Shown here piece after piece: positions 16,201-23,689 of a stretch of DNA of 64,000 nt. The notes beneath the pieces are model-generated. The model searched no databases and was not told where the DNA came from. It was given only the letters and a program-made list of their open reading frames with translations. The stretch spans positions 1,645,901-1,709,900 of the forward strand of contig CAXAMN010003002.1 in NCBI GenBank assembly GCA_963970005.1, given 5' to 3'. Made by a program: the position numbers and the translations under genes. The stretch's first letter is position 1, and every line of letters begins with the position of its first letter. The DNA is from Durusdinium trenchii. Taxonomy: Eukaryota > Sar > Dinophyceae > Suessiales > Symbiodiniaceae.

Positions 16201-19200
16201 CCCTTGATTGTCCTACTCTTTCCCTTTGAGTCAGTGACTACCATGGTAAACTGGTCTTCCAACCTAGATGACTCAACTGGACAGGATTTACGTGTTGGGA
16301 GAAACGACCTGTGCCTAGGCTTCAAATGGTGCCTAATCAACTCATTGCCATCTTTGGAGAATTCCCAGTAGTCTTTACTCTTTTGGGTCCGAGTTGCGGT
16401 TACTGCTAAGCAAGACATTGCGAAACCTGTTTGAATACATGGACTGGCCTTTGGACTTTTGTCCTTCTTTTCCCGTTTGCTCTTTTTGTCCTTTTTGTCC
16501 TTCTTGGATTTCTTGTCCTTAGACCTTTTAGCTGCGGGCGAGGGACTCCTTCTGCGCGGGGCTGGTGTTGCAGTGTCTCCGTGTTTAAACGGGCATTTGT
16601 CACCCCTTTTGCAGTTACCCTTTGCAAAGAACCTGCATGGCTTGTCAGATTTCCTCCCTCTACTTGAGCTTCTTGATGAGTTCCTTGAACTGGAGCGGGA
16701 AGTGTGTCTTGACGAACTTCGAGATCGGCTTGACCTGAACGATGAACGGCTGCTCGGACTTGCGCTACGCGAACGAGACGACTCCCGACTAAGGGAGCGG
16801 GGACGGGCGCTAGAGTCGTGTGAGTACTTGCATTTGCTCCCGTACTTACACTTACCAGTTTTGGCATACTCATAGCATTGATTGCTTCCGTCACCCTTTG
16901 TGCTTCGTTTGCCATAACTTGGGCTTCGCGTGCGCTTGTCGTGCGGTGCCGGGTTTGCGAACTTTGCCGCGTGTGATTGTGATATCTTTTCGCGATTGGT
17001 CCTGAGCCTTTCCCTGTCAAGGTAACGTCGAACAGAATTGATAAGAAATTCATAGCTTCTGTCGTTACTTCCCTCCGGCGCTCGTTCATAAACATCAAGG
17101 TCAAATCTGAGCTTGCGGGACTTCCTAACCTCTCTATAAAACAAATCCTTGAGAGTTGCCGGGTCTGGGACATGACTCATTCCGGTCAGAACACTCTCCC
17201 ATTTCCTTAGAAAGGATTTCAAGTCGTCGCTATCAAGCGAGATCTTGAGGAGGTCCTCAGTGCCATACAGTGCACCCGCTTCTTCACTTGTCTTGAAGTG
17301 GACTTCAAACATGAGCAAAACCTGACGACCGCGGACGATCCTACCTTGCTGTGCCTCGGATTCCTTATAATTCAGGATTTGCTGAGACAGTTCACCTTTG
17401 GCAACCTTGGTTAAAGCAGCAAGTAGTTTCGTGTCTAAGGTCCGAAACTTGCCTGGGTCAGCCAATTCGGAACAAAGCTTTGCTTTGTCTTCGCGAACGG
17501 CATACACCTCAAGCACCCATGCGAACGCAGCGTCTGGGTCATCGGATGCGGACCGAATCGCTTCGCGAACCGCGGCCCTCCAAGTGCGGTACCTGTCAGG
17601 ACTTGGGAATTCAGGGAGATCTATCTTGTCAGCCTCCTTTGCCTTGGGCTTATCGGAGTCTTTGCTTTTAGCGCCCTTAAACCCTTCTAGCAAGGCCTTC
17701 TTGATGATTTCCCCCAAATCTTGGTCTTGTGGAGTTCTTACCTGAGAAGCCGGCCCTTCTTCTCTGCGATCATCCTTAGTCTTTGTTGCTTCCTGATTAA
17801 AGGAGCTTTTGTACAAAGGATCATCACTGAAGTTGTATTGTGTTGACTTCTTCATATACTCCGTCCACGGATCCGGTTGTTTGAATTGTTGCCTGTCTGT
17901 AGAGGCCGTTGCCTGTTCCGCTGCGGGCGCCCCCGTCCCTGAGAACATTGATGGGAATCCTGTGTTGCGCACGGACGCTGTTGCATCCATAGCTGTCTTT
18001 ATAGGAGATCCACCTTTATCAAGGGGCTTACCGTCTAAGGTTGCTGGAACAGTGCCTTCCGTGCGTAGAGGTTCAAAAGATTGCGGTTGACCAATTGGGT
18101 GAGCATCTTGTCGAGCAGGAGGTGTGAATGGCTCAGGGTATTGCGGCCCTGGCTTAACGGGGCTAGAGGATTGCGCTTTGCGCTCCGCTTCCTTGCGTTC
18201 CTCTTCCCTGTCTGTCAAGGACTGTACGACACGCCTGAGCTCATCCATTTCACCCTTCAACATTGCATTGTCCTTGCGAAGCTCAACTATAGTTTGCTCT
18301 TGTGTTTCCCGATCAACTCTATGTTGCTTATTTGTAGCCTCCATTTCATTAACGAGGGTTTTGATCTTTGCCTGTGCAATTGCCAACGAACTGTCCAGTT
18401 GTTCTCGCTTGAAGTCAAGTTCTATAGCGATCCGGGATTCTTCAGCAGACGAATGTCTTGCATGATCCTTTGCCTCTACGGCTGCCTTCAGCTTAGCCTC
18501 CTGTTGCTCAACATACTGGTGATGTTCAGTTCTCATTTTGTCAACAAAAGCATTGCCTTCTTCCGCCATGGCATTCTTTTCCTGTACAACTTTCTCATGA
18601 GCTGCTGTCGCCTGAGCTAGCCGCTGCTGAAAATGTTCCCTTTGCTCCTCCAATGTACCTTGCAACCGTTTGATTGCAACATTGTCTTGCTGTTGGACCA
18701 TTTGCTGAACACTTTGTTCCTGCTGTTGGGCCCTTTGTTGAACATTCAACATTGCCTGCTCTGCGGCAGCCTTTGTTGCCGCTATAGATTCGGAAGCTTC
18801 TCTTTCGTAAATACTCCTGAAGCGCAATGCCTCGATTTCAGCTTCCCTCCTGGCTTGTTCGCTGAGCAAAAACTCATGTTGTTGTAACTCTCGTCGTAGT
18901 TCTTCGTCGTTTGGCGATGCATTCAGGTTGACGACGTTGAGCCGAGTCATTGCCAACAAGTTGTTTACTGTTGGCGCACCAGCTACGGTGGCTGACGGCA
19001 TACCTGCTAGGGTAGCTTGTGCCGCCTCTTGAAGAGTAACACTACCACCACTATTTAGCATCTCTTGGTACACCTCCGAAGCAACCCTTGGATCCATTGC
19101 AGCCACTTGTGCAACTGCCTGTTCATGCCGTTGAACTGCATCCAAACTATTGGGCACACTCGGAACTATGTCAAAGCCACTTCCGTAGGCATTCGGTGGG

Positions 19201-19223
19201 ACGTCGTCATCCATTGGGTCCAT
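10035..19223 (-). CDS. Retrotransposon ORF1: Gag-Pol polyprotein of copia type with C-terminal methyltransferase-like domain
   Basis: 3062 codons, ATG only 33 nt inside the 5' LTR. Coiled coil about 100-350 (Gln- and Glu-rich); gag capsid-like region about 530-760; CCCH finger C-X8-C-X5-C-X3-H about 781-803; RS-rich segment; second finger C-X7-C-X5-C-X3-H about 862-880; Lys-rich patch. A module with DYW...RHH...WTGK at about 950-1031 precedes the protease (GDTGTDQDI about 1151). Integrase has its H-H-C-C finger near 1361-1381 and catalytic D, D, E near 1404, 1467 and 1496. Reverse transcriptase (about 1890-2120) has YVDDL near 2093. A second DYW module spans about 2164-2241. RNase H runs about 2427-2633 (FADADFAG, SSTEAE, DNQAT). 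A methyltransferase-like domain spans about 2710-2926. The last about 130 codons translate a CA/GTGTGA microsatellite and then the ORF2 leader, so the biological C-terminus is uncertain. All catalytic motifs look intact. Confidence 0.95.
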   Translation of the reverse strand: MDPMDDDVPPNAYGSGFDIVPSVPNSLDAVQRHEQAVAQVAAMDPRVASEVYQEMLNSGGSVTLQEAAQATLAGMPSATVAGAPTVNNLLAMTRLNVVNLNASPNDEELRRELQQHEFLLSEQARREAEIEALRFRSIYEREASESIAATKAAAEQAMLNVQQRAQQQEQSVQQMVQQQDNVAIKRLQGTLEEQREHFQQRLAQATAAHEKVVQEKNAMAEEGNAFVDKMRTEHHQYVEQQEAKLKAAVEAKDHARHSSAEESRIAIELDFKREQLDSSLAIAQAKIKTLVNEMEATNKQHRVDRETQEQTIVELRKDNAMLKGEMDELRRVVQSLTDREEERKEAERKAQSSSPVKPGPQYPEPFTPPARQDAHPIGQPQSFEPLRTEGTVPATLDGKPLDKGGSPIKTAMDATASVRNTGFPSMFSGTGAPAAEQATASTDRQQFKQPDPWTEYMKKSTQYNFSDDPLYKSSFNQEATKTKDDRREEGPASQVRTPQDQDLGEIIKKALLEGFKGAKSKDSDKPKAKEADKIDLPEFPSPDRYRTWRAAVREAIRSASDDPDAAFAWVLEVYAVREDKAKLCSELADPGKFRTLDTKLLAALTKVAKGELSQQILNYKESEAQQGRIVRGRQVLLMFEVHFKTSEEAGALYGTEDLLKISLDSDDLKSFLRKWESVLTGMSHVPDPATLKDLFYREVRKSRKLRFDLDVYERAPEGSNDRSYEFLINSVRRYLDRERLRTNREKISQSHAAKFANPAPHDKRTRSPSYGKRSTKGDGSNQCYEYAKTGKCKYGSKCKYSHDSSARPRSLSRESSRSRSASPSSRSSFRSSRSRSSSRHTSRSSSRNSSRSSSRGRKSDKPCRFFAKGNCKRGDKCPFKHGDTATPAPRRRSPSPAAKRSKDKKSKKDKKDKKSKREKKDKSPKASPCIQTGFAMSCLAVTATRTQKSKDYWEFSKDGNELIRHHLKPRHRSFLPTRKSCPVESSRLEDQFTMVVTDSKGKSRTIKGNWKKHPNAKQKFDWTGKSIFRVVQEKRIRFELEPEVHTFPVWKEMYRHVVNKSKKRNLFRTTEECPKSRECDTKDAILAAESLRQMLVSMDTEEPACDFLCEHSPEGPDDLCCTKCRTVVGEQVPSCARLTAMPNMVGMEKWLGDTGTDQDIVGKDSKTVNRATKIFKSNEPISLTTANGPITADEVVEVILPGLCESFNPYILQSTPSALSIGLRCLEQGYDFVWGKDTTPIFLRPDGQCVKFKLQGRVPYIDETCTPFSIPESLRTRLTKVLDSIHQFTIDQGYAMASHESEPEEDQEEADEAGVDANADDGQEDEEDSDPEVEVPFDFEDVPVAGEKTEEQLRKEAKSGAHQFTHRPKNPYCDVCSEAKMLAPYGRSVGGSQHVLARGFGDHIVCDHVIPKDIEEGIEGQTSMLVIKDIYTQYRCVYPSENKTADSIVKAFKHFLKTSDVVGIVYTDNAPEMLDAIEELGFKHQTSVEYQHSTKAVVEREVRTILEGARSNLLQANMPLSLWPYASKHHAMAINIVKQLNGGDPPWALRFDNGFLGRQLPFGCLLFFWEGKYEPKRGKFAPNAKRGVFLGYNIQAGHVWRGEYLVANVDSLEYFLKEGHLKTIRTKRVALPDGDFIFPLHFKEKPILDLQDLDYQPEADDDDDDDDAPQDDGPPDPRSGAPEGEADVPEIAVEEPASVEAEPPKEKGKEKKEREPTLFELYYDPSVNPHMFPDGKPVPKGYVYDGVRLVKERKGSKRVPGFPTDLWQNLSHKQRKKAWDDYQSELEEKRKKEEAEAVEKASIEGSPSETPPAMVAAPAMPVEHNVYEPHRSDMRQLVEDKIKELTDEANASLFAAVVQLLVKPKFQSCFAAVAKVLNKKEIAASKEAQASLDKEWDKLLNKKTWNQERVKECRRVVDEARRKGEKVHIGRIFEICTLKGSELPEGNPQRKYKGRSCFQGNNVFDENSDYAIFSEMSSSPASMEAAKILDAFGSQPGYSKEQADARQAYTQAAFTGVPTWLRLPKDRWPKGWKGKYNDPLVPMLLALYGHPDSGGIWEAYFEKQIGKKGWQSVLKEIWRSVFYHPEFDALLVVYVDDLKLAAPTKKIKTAWKSISSMIDIDEPEPFNRYFGCEHREERNIKLDIKEHPFYDIFSTGKSVAAQTRTEDYWSYDEEQNTYTRHHVYPRKRRFVPVDQGLTVPCQHFLELRTTIKDNEDTEVQDDWTVNGAFNEGGWWTGKTVFQCCPNRQAEIDYPEGYAMAGKKKTGVRNKTSAKQAARAQKFTNMSDLPVVKGECMRKQVNCVYYDMHDFLSSCVDAYCDLAKVKRKDLRKASTPFHELRIARPRENEEQPEGRLKGIASRILMKVLFAARMARYDLLRATQSLASRVTKWSPDCDAGLHRLISYINCSLDMTMRGFMGDKFSECQLWLFADADFAGEYDNKSTTGTFMALVGPNTYWPINAFSKKQTATAMSSTEAEVVAANHAVRAQGLPSLSLFNYLIAMSDPKCPPQAKTRRAGVAAKPKAPTLHEPVSIARIDRELDEIRYGFLHDGPESVANVNHLQVRLGPCFTIRFMEDNQATITILSNGNSVNMRHTDRTQRVSFSWLKETFDSDQFDLINVNTLHQAADVLTKPFTSPQKWNSALYMLNMVPYTYKQPKSKGNSLAVTPSRGDPVQYFDISTPDNSDNEELDQGGNALPSQQPKTKQRLMVEWCCSPDSKLGQQRAASKGCTVFRVTENEDATTRKCVEQTTQKTIQFWKENGKCNVHVHISLPCTGGCPWNNVNKDLPGGKERIQQHQKKFAALLKNADKFLEGISVVKPTISFELPSFCEYWKWKSVKNFKRKYRLVDYKLHGCQVGVTDEHGTPIKKGWTVASDIEAFAALEQLRCDGQHVHAQSRGKALRDAEGYTFKLTDKIHTMFRNLCSRVYAQPCTEEPTVHAACATTTHTRTCTHTHTHTHIYSTYHLHHSHIPHTTSTRRHSSRTKVLLRSLASRAVGASLAKHPSSGCEAMGDLTEDDLLQIEWDQYTTSPSRGIYRSTTLRKRSRVGQSLLHTQFIKVCY
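10310..10400. repeat. GTGTGA/GTGAGT-rich microsatellite inside the retrotransposon
   Basis: Degenerate GTGAGTATGAGTGTGAGTGC-type tract. In ORF1 frame it is read as a Thr/His/Ser-rich tail, which argues that ORF1 runs past its original end here and that this is a spacer between Pol and ORF2. Confidence 0.7.
10450..11096 (-). other. Cytosine-methyltransferase-like domain at the Pol C-terminus
   Basis: Residues about 2710-2926 of ORF1. MVEWCCSPDSKLGQ resembles the cofactor-binding motif I, then VFRVTEN, then HVHISLPCTGGCPWNN with a Pro-Cys pair like motif IV of C5-cytosine methyltransferases (Cys about 2777). SFELPSFCEYWKW sits at the motif VI position (Glu). YKLHGCQVGV and GWTVASD follow. The order and spacing fit a Rossmann-fold methyltransferase. 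The match is by eye, and the motif I glycines are poorly conserved. Published work has reported methyltransferases captured by dinoflagellate retrotransposons; I recall this and cannot confirm that this domain belongs to that group. Confidence 0.6.
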
Positions 19224-19237
19224 AGCTCTAACCTAGC

Positions 19238-19256
19238 TAGCCTACGGCTGATAACC
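19238..19256 (-). other. Candidate primer-binding site
   Basis: Sense strand GGTTATCAGCCGTAGGCTAG directly follows the 5' LTR. Its complement ends CTACGGCTGATAACC, which folds like a tRNA anticodon arm cut after position 40 (loop CUGAUAA, anticodon GAU). Copia-type elements are known to prime from tRNA halves cut in the anticodon arm, so this may be an isoleucine-tRNA half primer. The position is secure; the tRNA identity is inference. Confidence 0.5.
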
Positions 19257-19386
19257 TGTATTTTACAGGATCAGCTCTAATAGTACTAACTACCTAGCTA
19301 ACCCTGCTAGTCCGGTAAGCGCTACCTTTTGCTCTACCTTGAGAGTCAACGCTACGGGGTCCATGGGGATGAGGTGAATTTCAACA
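19257..19386 (-). repeat. 5' LTR
   Basis: Identical in all 130 positions to the left LTR at 4652-4781. It should hold the promoter and start of the genomic RNA. No TATA box is evident on the sense strand, as is common in dinoflagellates. The spliced-leader-like stretch is at 19338-19357. Confidence 0.97.
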
Positions 19387-19391
19387 TCTTC
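19387..19391. repeat. Target-site duplication, right copy (TCTTC)
   Basis: TCTTC directly after the right LTR, matching 4647-4651. Confidence 0.95.
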
Positions 19392-19559
19392 CTTTGCCAA
19401 TTTTTGGTGCTGACCTGCCTTGACGAACTGGGACAAGTCCTTGAAAAGCAGCAACGCACTTCCCGCCAAACAGGTGAAAAGAGATGTAACCCGCAAGCAG
19501 CAAACCATCCCAAATCCTGCAGCCCATCCCTGCTTGAGGAGCTCCTTTGGCTTCTCTCG
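19387..19559 (-). pseudogene. 5' part of the host exon split by the retrotransposon
   Basis: On the minus strand the frame opens after a stop at 19560-19562 (an acceptor in the CTGACGAG/AGAAG area is likely). It reads KPKELLKQGWAAGFG, a hydrophobic segment (VTSLFTCLAGSALLLF, probably a membrane helix or signal anchor), then DLSQFVKAGQHQKLAKED. The frame runs exactly into the coiled-coil frame at 4651 when the element and one duplication copy are removed, both sides carrying Lys/Glu/Gln-rich heptads. This shows the host exon encoded a membrane segment followed by a coiled coil. The next exon upstream is probably 19874-20082. Confidence 0.6.
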
Positions 19560-19873
19560 TCAGCTAACACGGGGTAATGCGAGGTGACTTCATGTTACTT
19601 CGTTATCTTAGTTACTTCCGGCATGTAATGGCGCACAGTTGTGCTATGAAGTTTACGCTCAAACGTTCTGGACTGAGGGGGCCTCGGGTGCCGGTCCCCA
19701 AATGGAAGAACATCTGATATCATCTAAGAGGCTTTCAGTGTCTGGCAGGCCTTTCAACGGTGCCATTCTACTGGCTGGGTCGTTGCTGTTGGGCCATCTG
19801 TATCAGCCAACCAGCATGAACGCTGACTTCAAATACTTTAGGACTTTAGGACATGTAGAAAAGCTTGACTCAC

Positions 19874-20082
19874 CATGTGTATGCCTCTCCTTGATCTCCC
19901 ACGAACGCCTAGCTTGAGCCCAACAACGCCCGCACCGCTGTTCCCTTTCCACCGTGGTGCGCACAGCCCAACCTTCGCTGAGCGCTGGGAGCTCCCACAG
20001 CCCTTGACGGAGGGTGGCCTCCTGCCATTTCGACTCAGTGGTCTCCTTGGCCAAGCGCAGCACCTGGCAGGTCTCAAAGCCT
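19874..20082 (-). CDS. Host-gene exon upstream of the insertion
   Basis: Bounded by an acceptor near 20083 (GGTGAG then GCTTTGAGACC) and a strong donor (CACATG then GTGAGTC at 19873). The frame ETCQVLRLAKETTESKWQEA and then LRQGLWELPALSEGWAVRTT is amphipathic, charged and has G/C third positions. Same strand and direct order with 19387-19559, so it is probably the preceding exon of the interrupted gene. No domain is recognised. Confidence 0.5.
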
Positions 20083-20451
20083 CACCCTCATCCTCATCAC
20101 CCCCACCACTTAGTTGGACATGGGTGGACGGTGGACCGCCTGAACTAGTATGGGATGTTGAAAGGAATATATAGTTATATATACTACACTCCTGGTACCA
20201 TACTCCTTGTGGTGGATGTCGAATGGGGCACTCCTCGAAAAATCACGGGTGAATGGAGAACATGGCGAGTCAATCTGCGGGCCCTGAGCACTGCTATCGA
20301 TATCTGCCATTTCCAGATTCGAGCGCCTGCCCCTTGGCCAATCTGGACACAATTTAAACACATCAGTACAACAAAGGATAAAAATAGGTATGATATAGGG
20401 CCATATGCCATATGTGTGTCTTTGGAACCCTGTAGTGTTACTGGCAAGTAA

Positions 20452-20650
20452 GCACAAAGCGGCGGACGCCTGCCGTTGCAAGGCGCAATGGGTTAAACGC
20501 TGACTCAAGGCCTCCTGGCACGGCACGGGGGGGCAGTTTGGGGATAGCTTGACCGCTGCACCCCCCACACGCAAGTCCGAAGAAGAGTGGTTTCGCGAGG
20601 TGACAGCCAGAAAGGCGGCCCCTCCGAACACCAATGGATCTGGCACATTT
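20452..20650 (-). CDS. Possible further upstream exon, unidentified
   Basis: Minus frame with coding-like composition (DPLVFGGAAFLAVTSRNHSS, then CQEALSQRLTHCALQRQASA). It lies upstream of 19874-20082 on the same strand. Splice sites are not resolved and no family is recognised. Confidence 0.28.
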
Positions 20651-23600
20651 ATTCTTGTCGCCATTTTCTCTACAGCATGGACTTTGGTTGGCCTCACTGG
20701 GGAAGGTTAGTTCCACGATGTTGCAAGTACATTGGCAAACCAAACGCCTCCAGATTGAGCATCATCAATATCACAGGCAAAAGGACCTGATACGGATGAC
20801 ACAAGCATGAAGCATCAACCCCCGGTCTCCTGCTCCAAGGCTGCGCATAAGTCCTGCAAACGCACCAGCTGCTGAGCAGAAGAGCCTCAGCGGTTCGTCG
20901 ATCACTAATGGGTCAAGGCCATAGACAGCGCAAGCTCCATATGAGAGTGCAAAAGTCCAGTTTGAGGCCTCGCAGGGCTACCAGGAGACTCCCAGCACAC
21001 TCCTTACCAGTGCCGCGTGCCCCTTCCCAGCGATTCCAAACATGGGGTCACCAATTGGTCGACCACTCTGGCACAAAATGGATGTCAACGGTGACCTGCA
21101 AGGGGATGGAGCTCTAATTTTGACATTCACGCTTGTCTATGAGTCTATCAAGTCGAATCATCCAATATCACCAACAATCCGCCAAAGGGATTTGAAATGG
21201 TTCATCCAAAATCATCCAAATACTTTAGATCTGAGAGGCTTCATTCTGGCTCCTCCGGTTCCCAGGCTCTCCAGGGTCGCCTTCCTCTCACTTCCGGGGC
21301 CGAGCCGCGCAGCGGCTCGGAGACCTGCACAGCTGTGGATCCAGGTTCACGGTCTGTGACCGTATGTGACCTGGTAGTTCCTTTAAAACAAACAACACCC
21401 CCCCCCCAAGAAAAAGAACATGGTCAAACAGAAAGTCCGTGAAACACATCACAAAATGAACTCTGTGGTGAACCTTGGGCATGCATCTTGGTGATTTGGT
21501 GCATATGCTTCTTAAGATTAAAGTGTCACACCCAAACTGCAAATCTGAAAAAGAAAATGCTCAGCACATGCATTGAAACATGGTTTAGCAGTGGATCATG
21601 CTCAGCAGCGGGAGGTGATGGAGCTGTTCAACTTATTCGTTCAATTGAAAACGAAATAACGACCACTCCCATGCAAACATTGAGCCATAGCAATCCATCT
21701 GGTGCTCTGGCATGCTCTGGCTCTACTTGATCTCAGACTCTGACCATCCATGCAGCCGTCATTGGAACCACATCATGGGCTTGATCTTGTATCAGCCCAG
21801 CCCTAAAGAACTGATTTCACGGATGCAGTCTCGCTCATTGGGCCTCTCTGGTGCTGTAGCTGCGACAGCAGGATCCACAGAATCCTAATTCACTACCATC
21901 GGTGCTCTATAGAATGCAACTCTGGAGAGTATGTTTCACCACGGTTGACTGAATATTGATGGCCAACAGAAACTCCAGTGCCAAGATTTCTATATGGCCC
22001 GTTCGCGGTGCCTCAAGCCAAATCAAGCGAGCGAGTTCGCCAACTGTCCATGCTTGCAGCTGACAAAAAATGGCGAATCGAACCAGTGAATAACTACGGG
22101 ATATTCCAAGGGTTGCCCCACTCGTGCAGAAGCGCCCCCTTGTATATAGTTTAGCGCTCCCTAGACCTCATTGATATTTCATCGTTTGTCCTTGACATTC
22201 CTCCATATTAATAATATACTTTCCTGGGGTAATGCTGCCCATACCCTCTTATTACCTTACTTCTCCAAGGGTTTCCTTCTCTTATTTTGCTGTTGCCCGG
22301 GCACTATGGCACTTAACGCTTAAGGGTTGGCAAAAGGGTCCAGGATGGAGAAACAAAGATGCGACGGTGCATGGAATGAGCCAGATTATATATAAACAAA
22401 CCTGGCTGCAGCAGGGCCACCAACACACACGCCATTGTATCCGAGATACTCTGAGATTAAGTCACTGGCACGCTCAAGGGTTCTTCCTTGAGCACCTCTG
22501 AGGCCTTGACCTGACTCTCAAACGCCACTTTGGGCATTACTTCTGGTGCAAATGTCGCCCCTCAGCGCCTTTCTGGAAGGGCTTTTTGGTTCCGTTTCAT
22601 GCCTGGACCATTGGACTGTCGTTGGACTCTGGACAAGCAGCAATCAACGATCATGGTTAAATTATGCCTCTTTTGTAGTCCATCCAAACCTGCTGTTGCA
22701 CCATGTGCTACCTCTAGACTCTACATAGAGCCTAGCTATGCACTCTCCAGCACCTGTTGGAGCCCTTCGGGCACAGTGACTCCGCCTTGCGCATCTCAGT
22801 CCACACTGATGCTTCGCAGTTGCAATTGTGGTGCCTTGCCGGGGAGATCTAAGCAACTTGGCCAAAATTGCATAGTTTTGGTTTTGATGTGCTTGTTGGA
22901 GCCCCAAATGCCAAACCATTGCCAATGGGATGAATGGCCCGTGTTCCATCAATGACCTTTTATATAGTGCATTTGCTCTTGCCAAGAAAATCTCCATTTT
23001 TGGGGGTAGGGCGTAACCCAGGCTCGTCCTACTTTAAAACACATTGATGAGGTTCGTGTACCAAGATGCGCTTGTCATCAGTTGTGTAAAGATCAAGTGC
23101 AGCTATCACTGCTGAACATGCCAAACAACAGTGCACCATGCTACAACATCTAGCACACATCACGGGCACGTCATGGTGCCCTTCCCAACCAGATGCAGTA
23201 ACACCAGATGCAGGAGACCAACGGACGCGTTCGCAGTCCACCATGTGGGACGTTGAGTTGATAGAACATTGCAAGTGAACTTTCAATTAACTCAAGACAT
23301 GTAGAGGTGATTGCAGGTGGGTGCCAACTTGTAGAGTTGCCCTTGGACTCAACCGCGCTGCATGATTCCCCACTACGCAGGATCAGGAATGGCCACCTCT
23401 AAGTGTCTCCAAAGCCCGGCCTCTGGATAGGAGTCACCGCTCGTCTCCGATGGGCGAGCTACAGCACCAGCCTTGGCCTTAACCTCCAGGCGCCGTGCCA
23501 CACCATGGAGGTCCTGCTCTCGTGCACACTCCAGGCCTCAGTGCTCTCTGAAATACAGAAGAAAATCAGTGGGGAGTCAGAGTGTGCAAAATGATTGTGA

Positions 23601-23689
23601 CCAGAGTATTCAGTGGATGACTCGGCATCTCGTGGCGGCTACAGCTCCAACACCTCATCGGAACCATGCCCCCGTCTTTCGGTCAAGCC
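20651..23689. other. Long stretch with no supportable gene
   Basis: Open frames are short and conflicting. Only isolated stretches (around 21230-21360 plus, 22700-22990 minus) have mild coding-like composition. A run of C is at 21398-21407. I see no other feature. Confidence 0.4.

Larger units (their letters stand above)
4652..19386 (-). mobile_element. Complete copia-type LTR retrotransposon with two giant ORFs
   Basis: A 14,735-bp element on the minus strand. It is bounded by identical 130-bp direct repeats (4652-4781 and 19257-19386) starting TGT and ending ACA, and flanked by the 5-bp duplication TCTTC. A polypurine tract adjoins the 3' LTR (4782-4790), and a primer-binding candidate adjoins the 5' LTR. 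The integrase-before-reverse-transcriptase order in ORF1 marks it as Ty1/copia. Both ORFs are free of stops over 14 kb and the LTRs are identical by eye, so the insertion is recent and the copy may be active. It is unusual in three ways: size (copia elements are commonly about 5 kb), very short LTRs for that size, and a second ORF with SGNH-like and KptA-like domains plus a methyltransferase-like domain on Pol. Confidence 0.97.

Noticed and set aside
15601-16371. 256-codon plus-strand frame and a 255-codon minus frame (16406-17173) inside ORF1
   Set aside because: Both are shadows of the intact 3062-codon polyprotein frame, which carries all conserved motifs.
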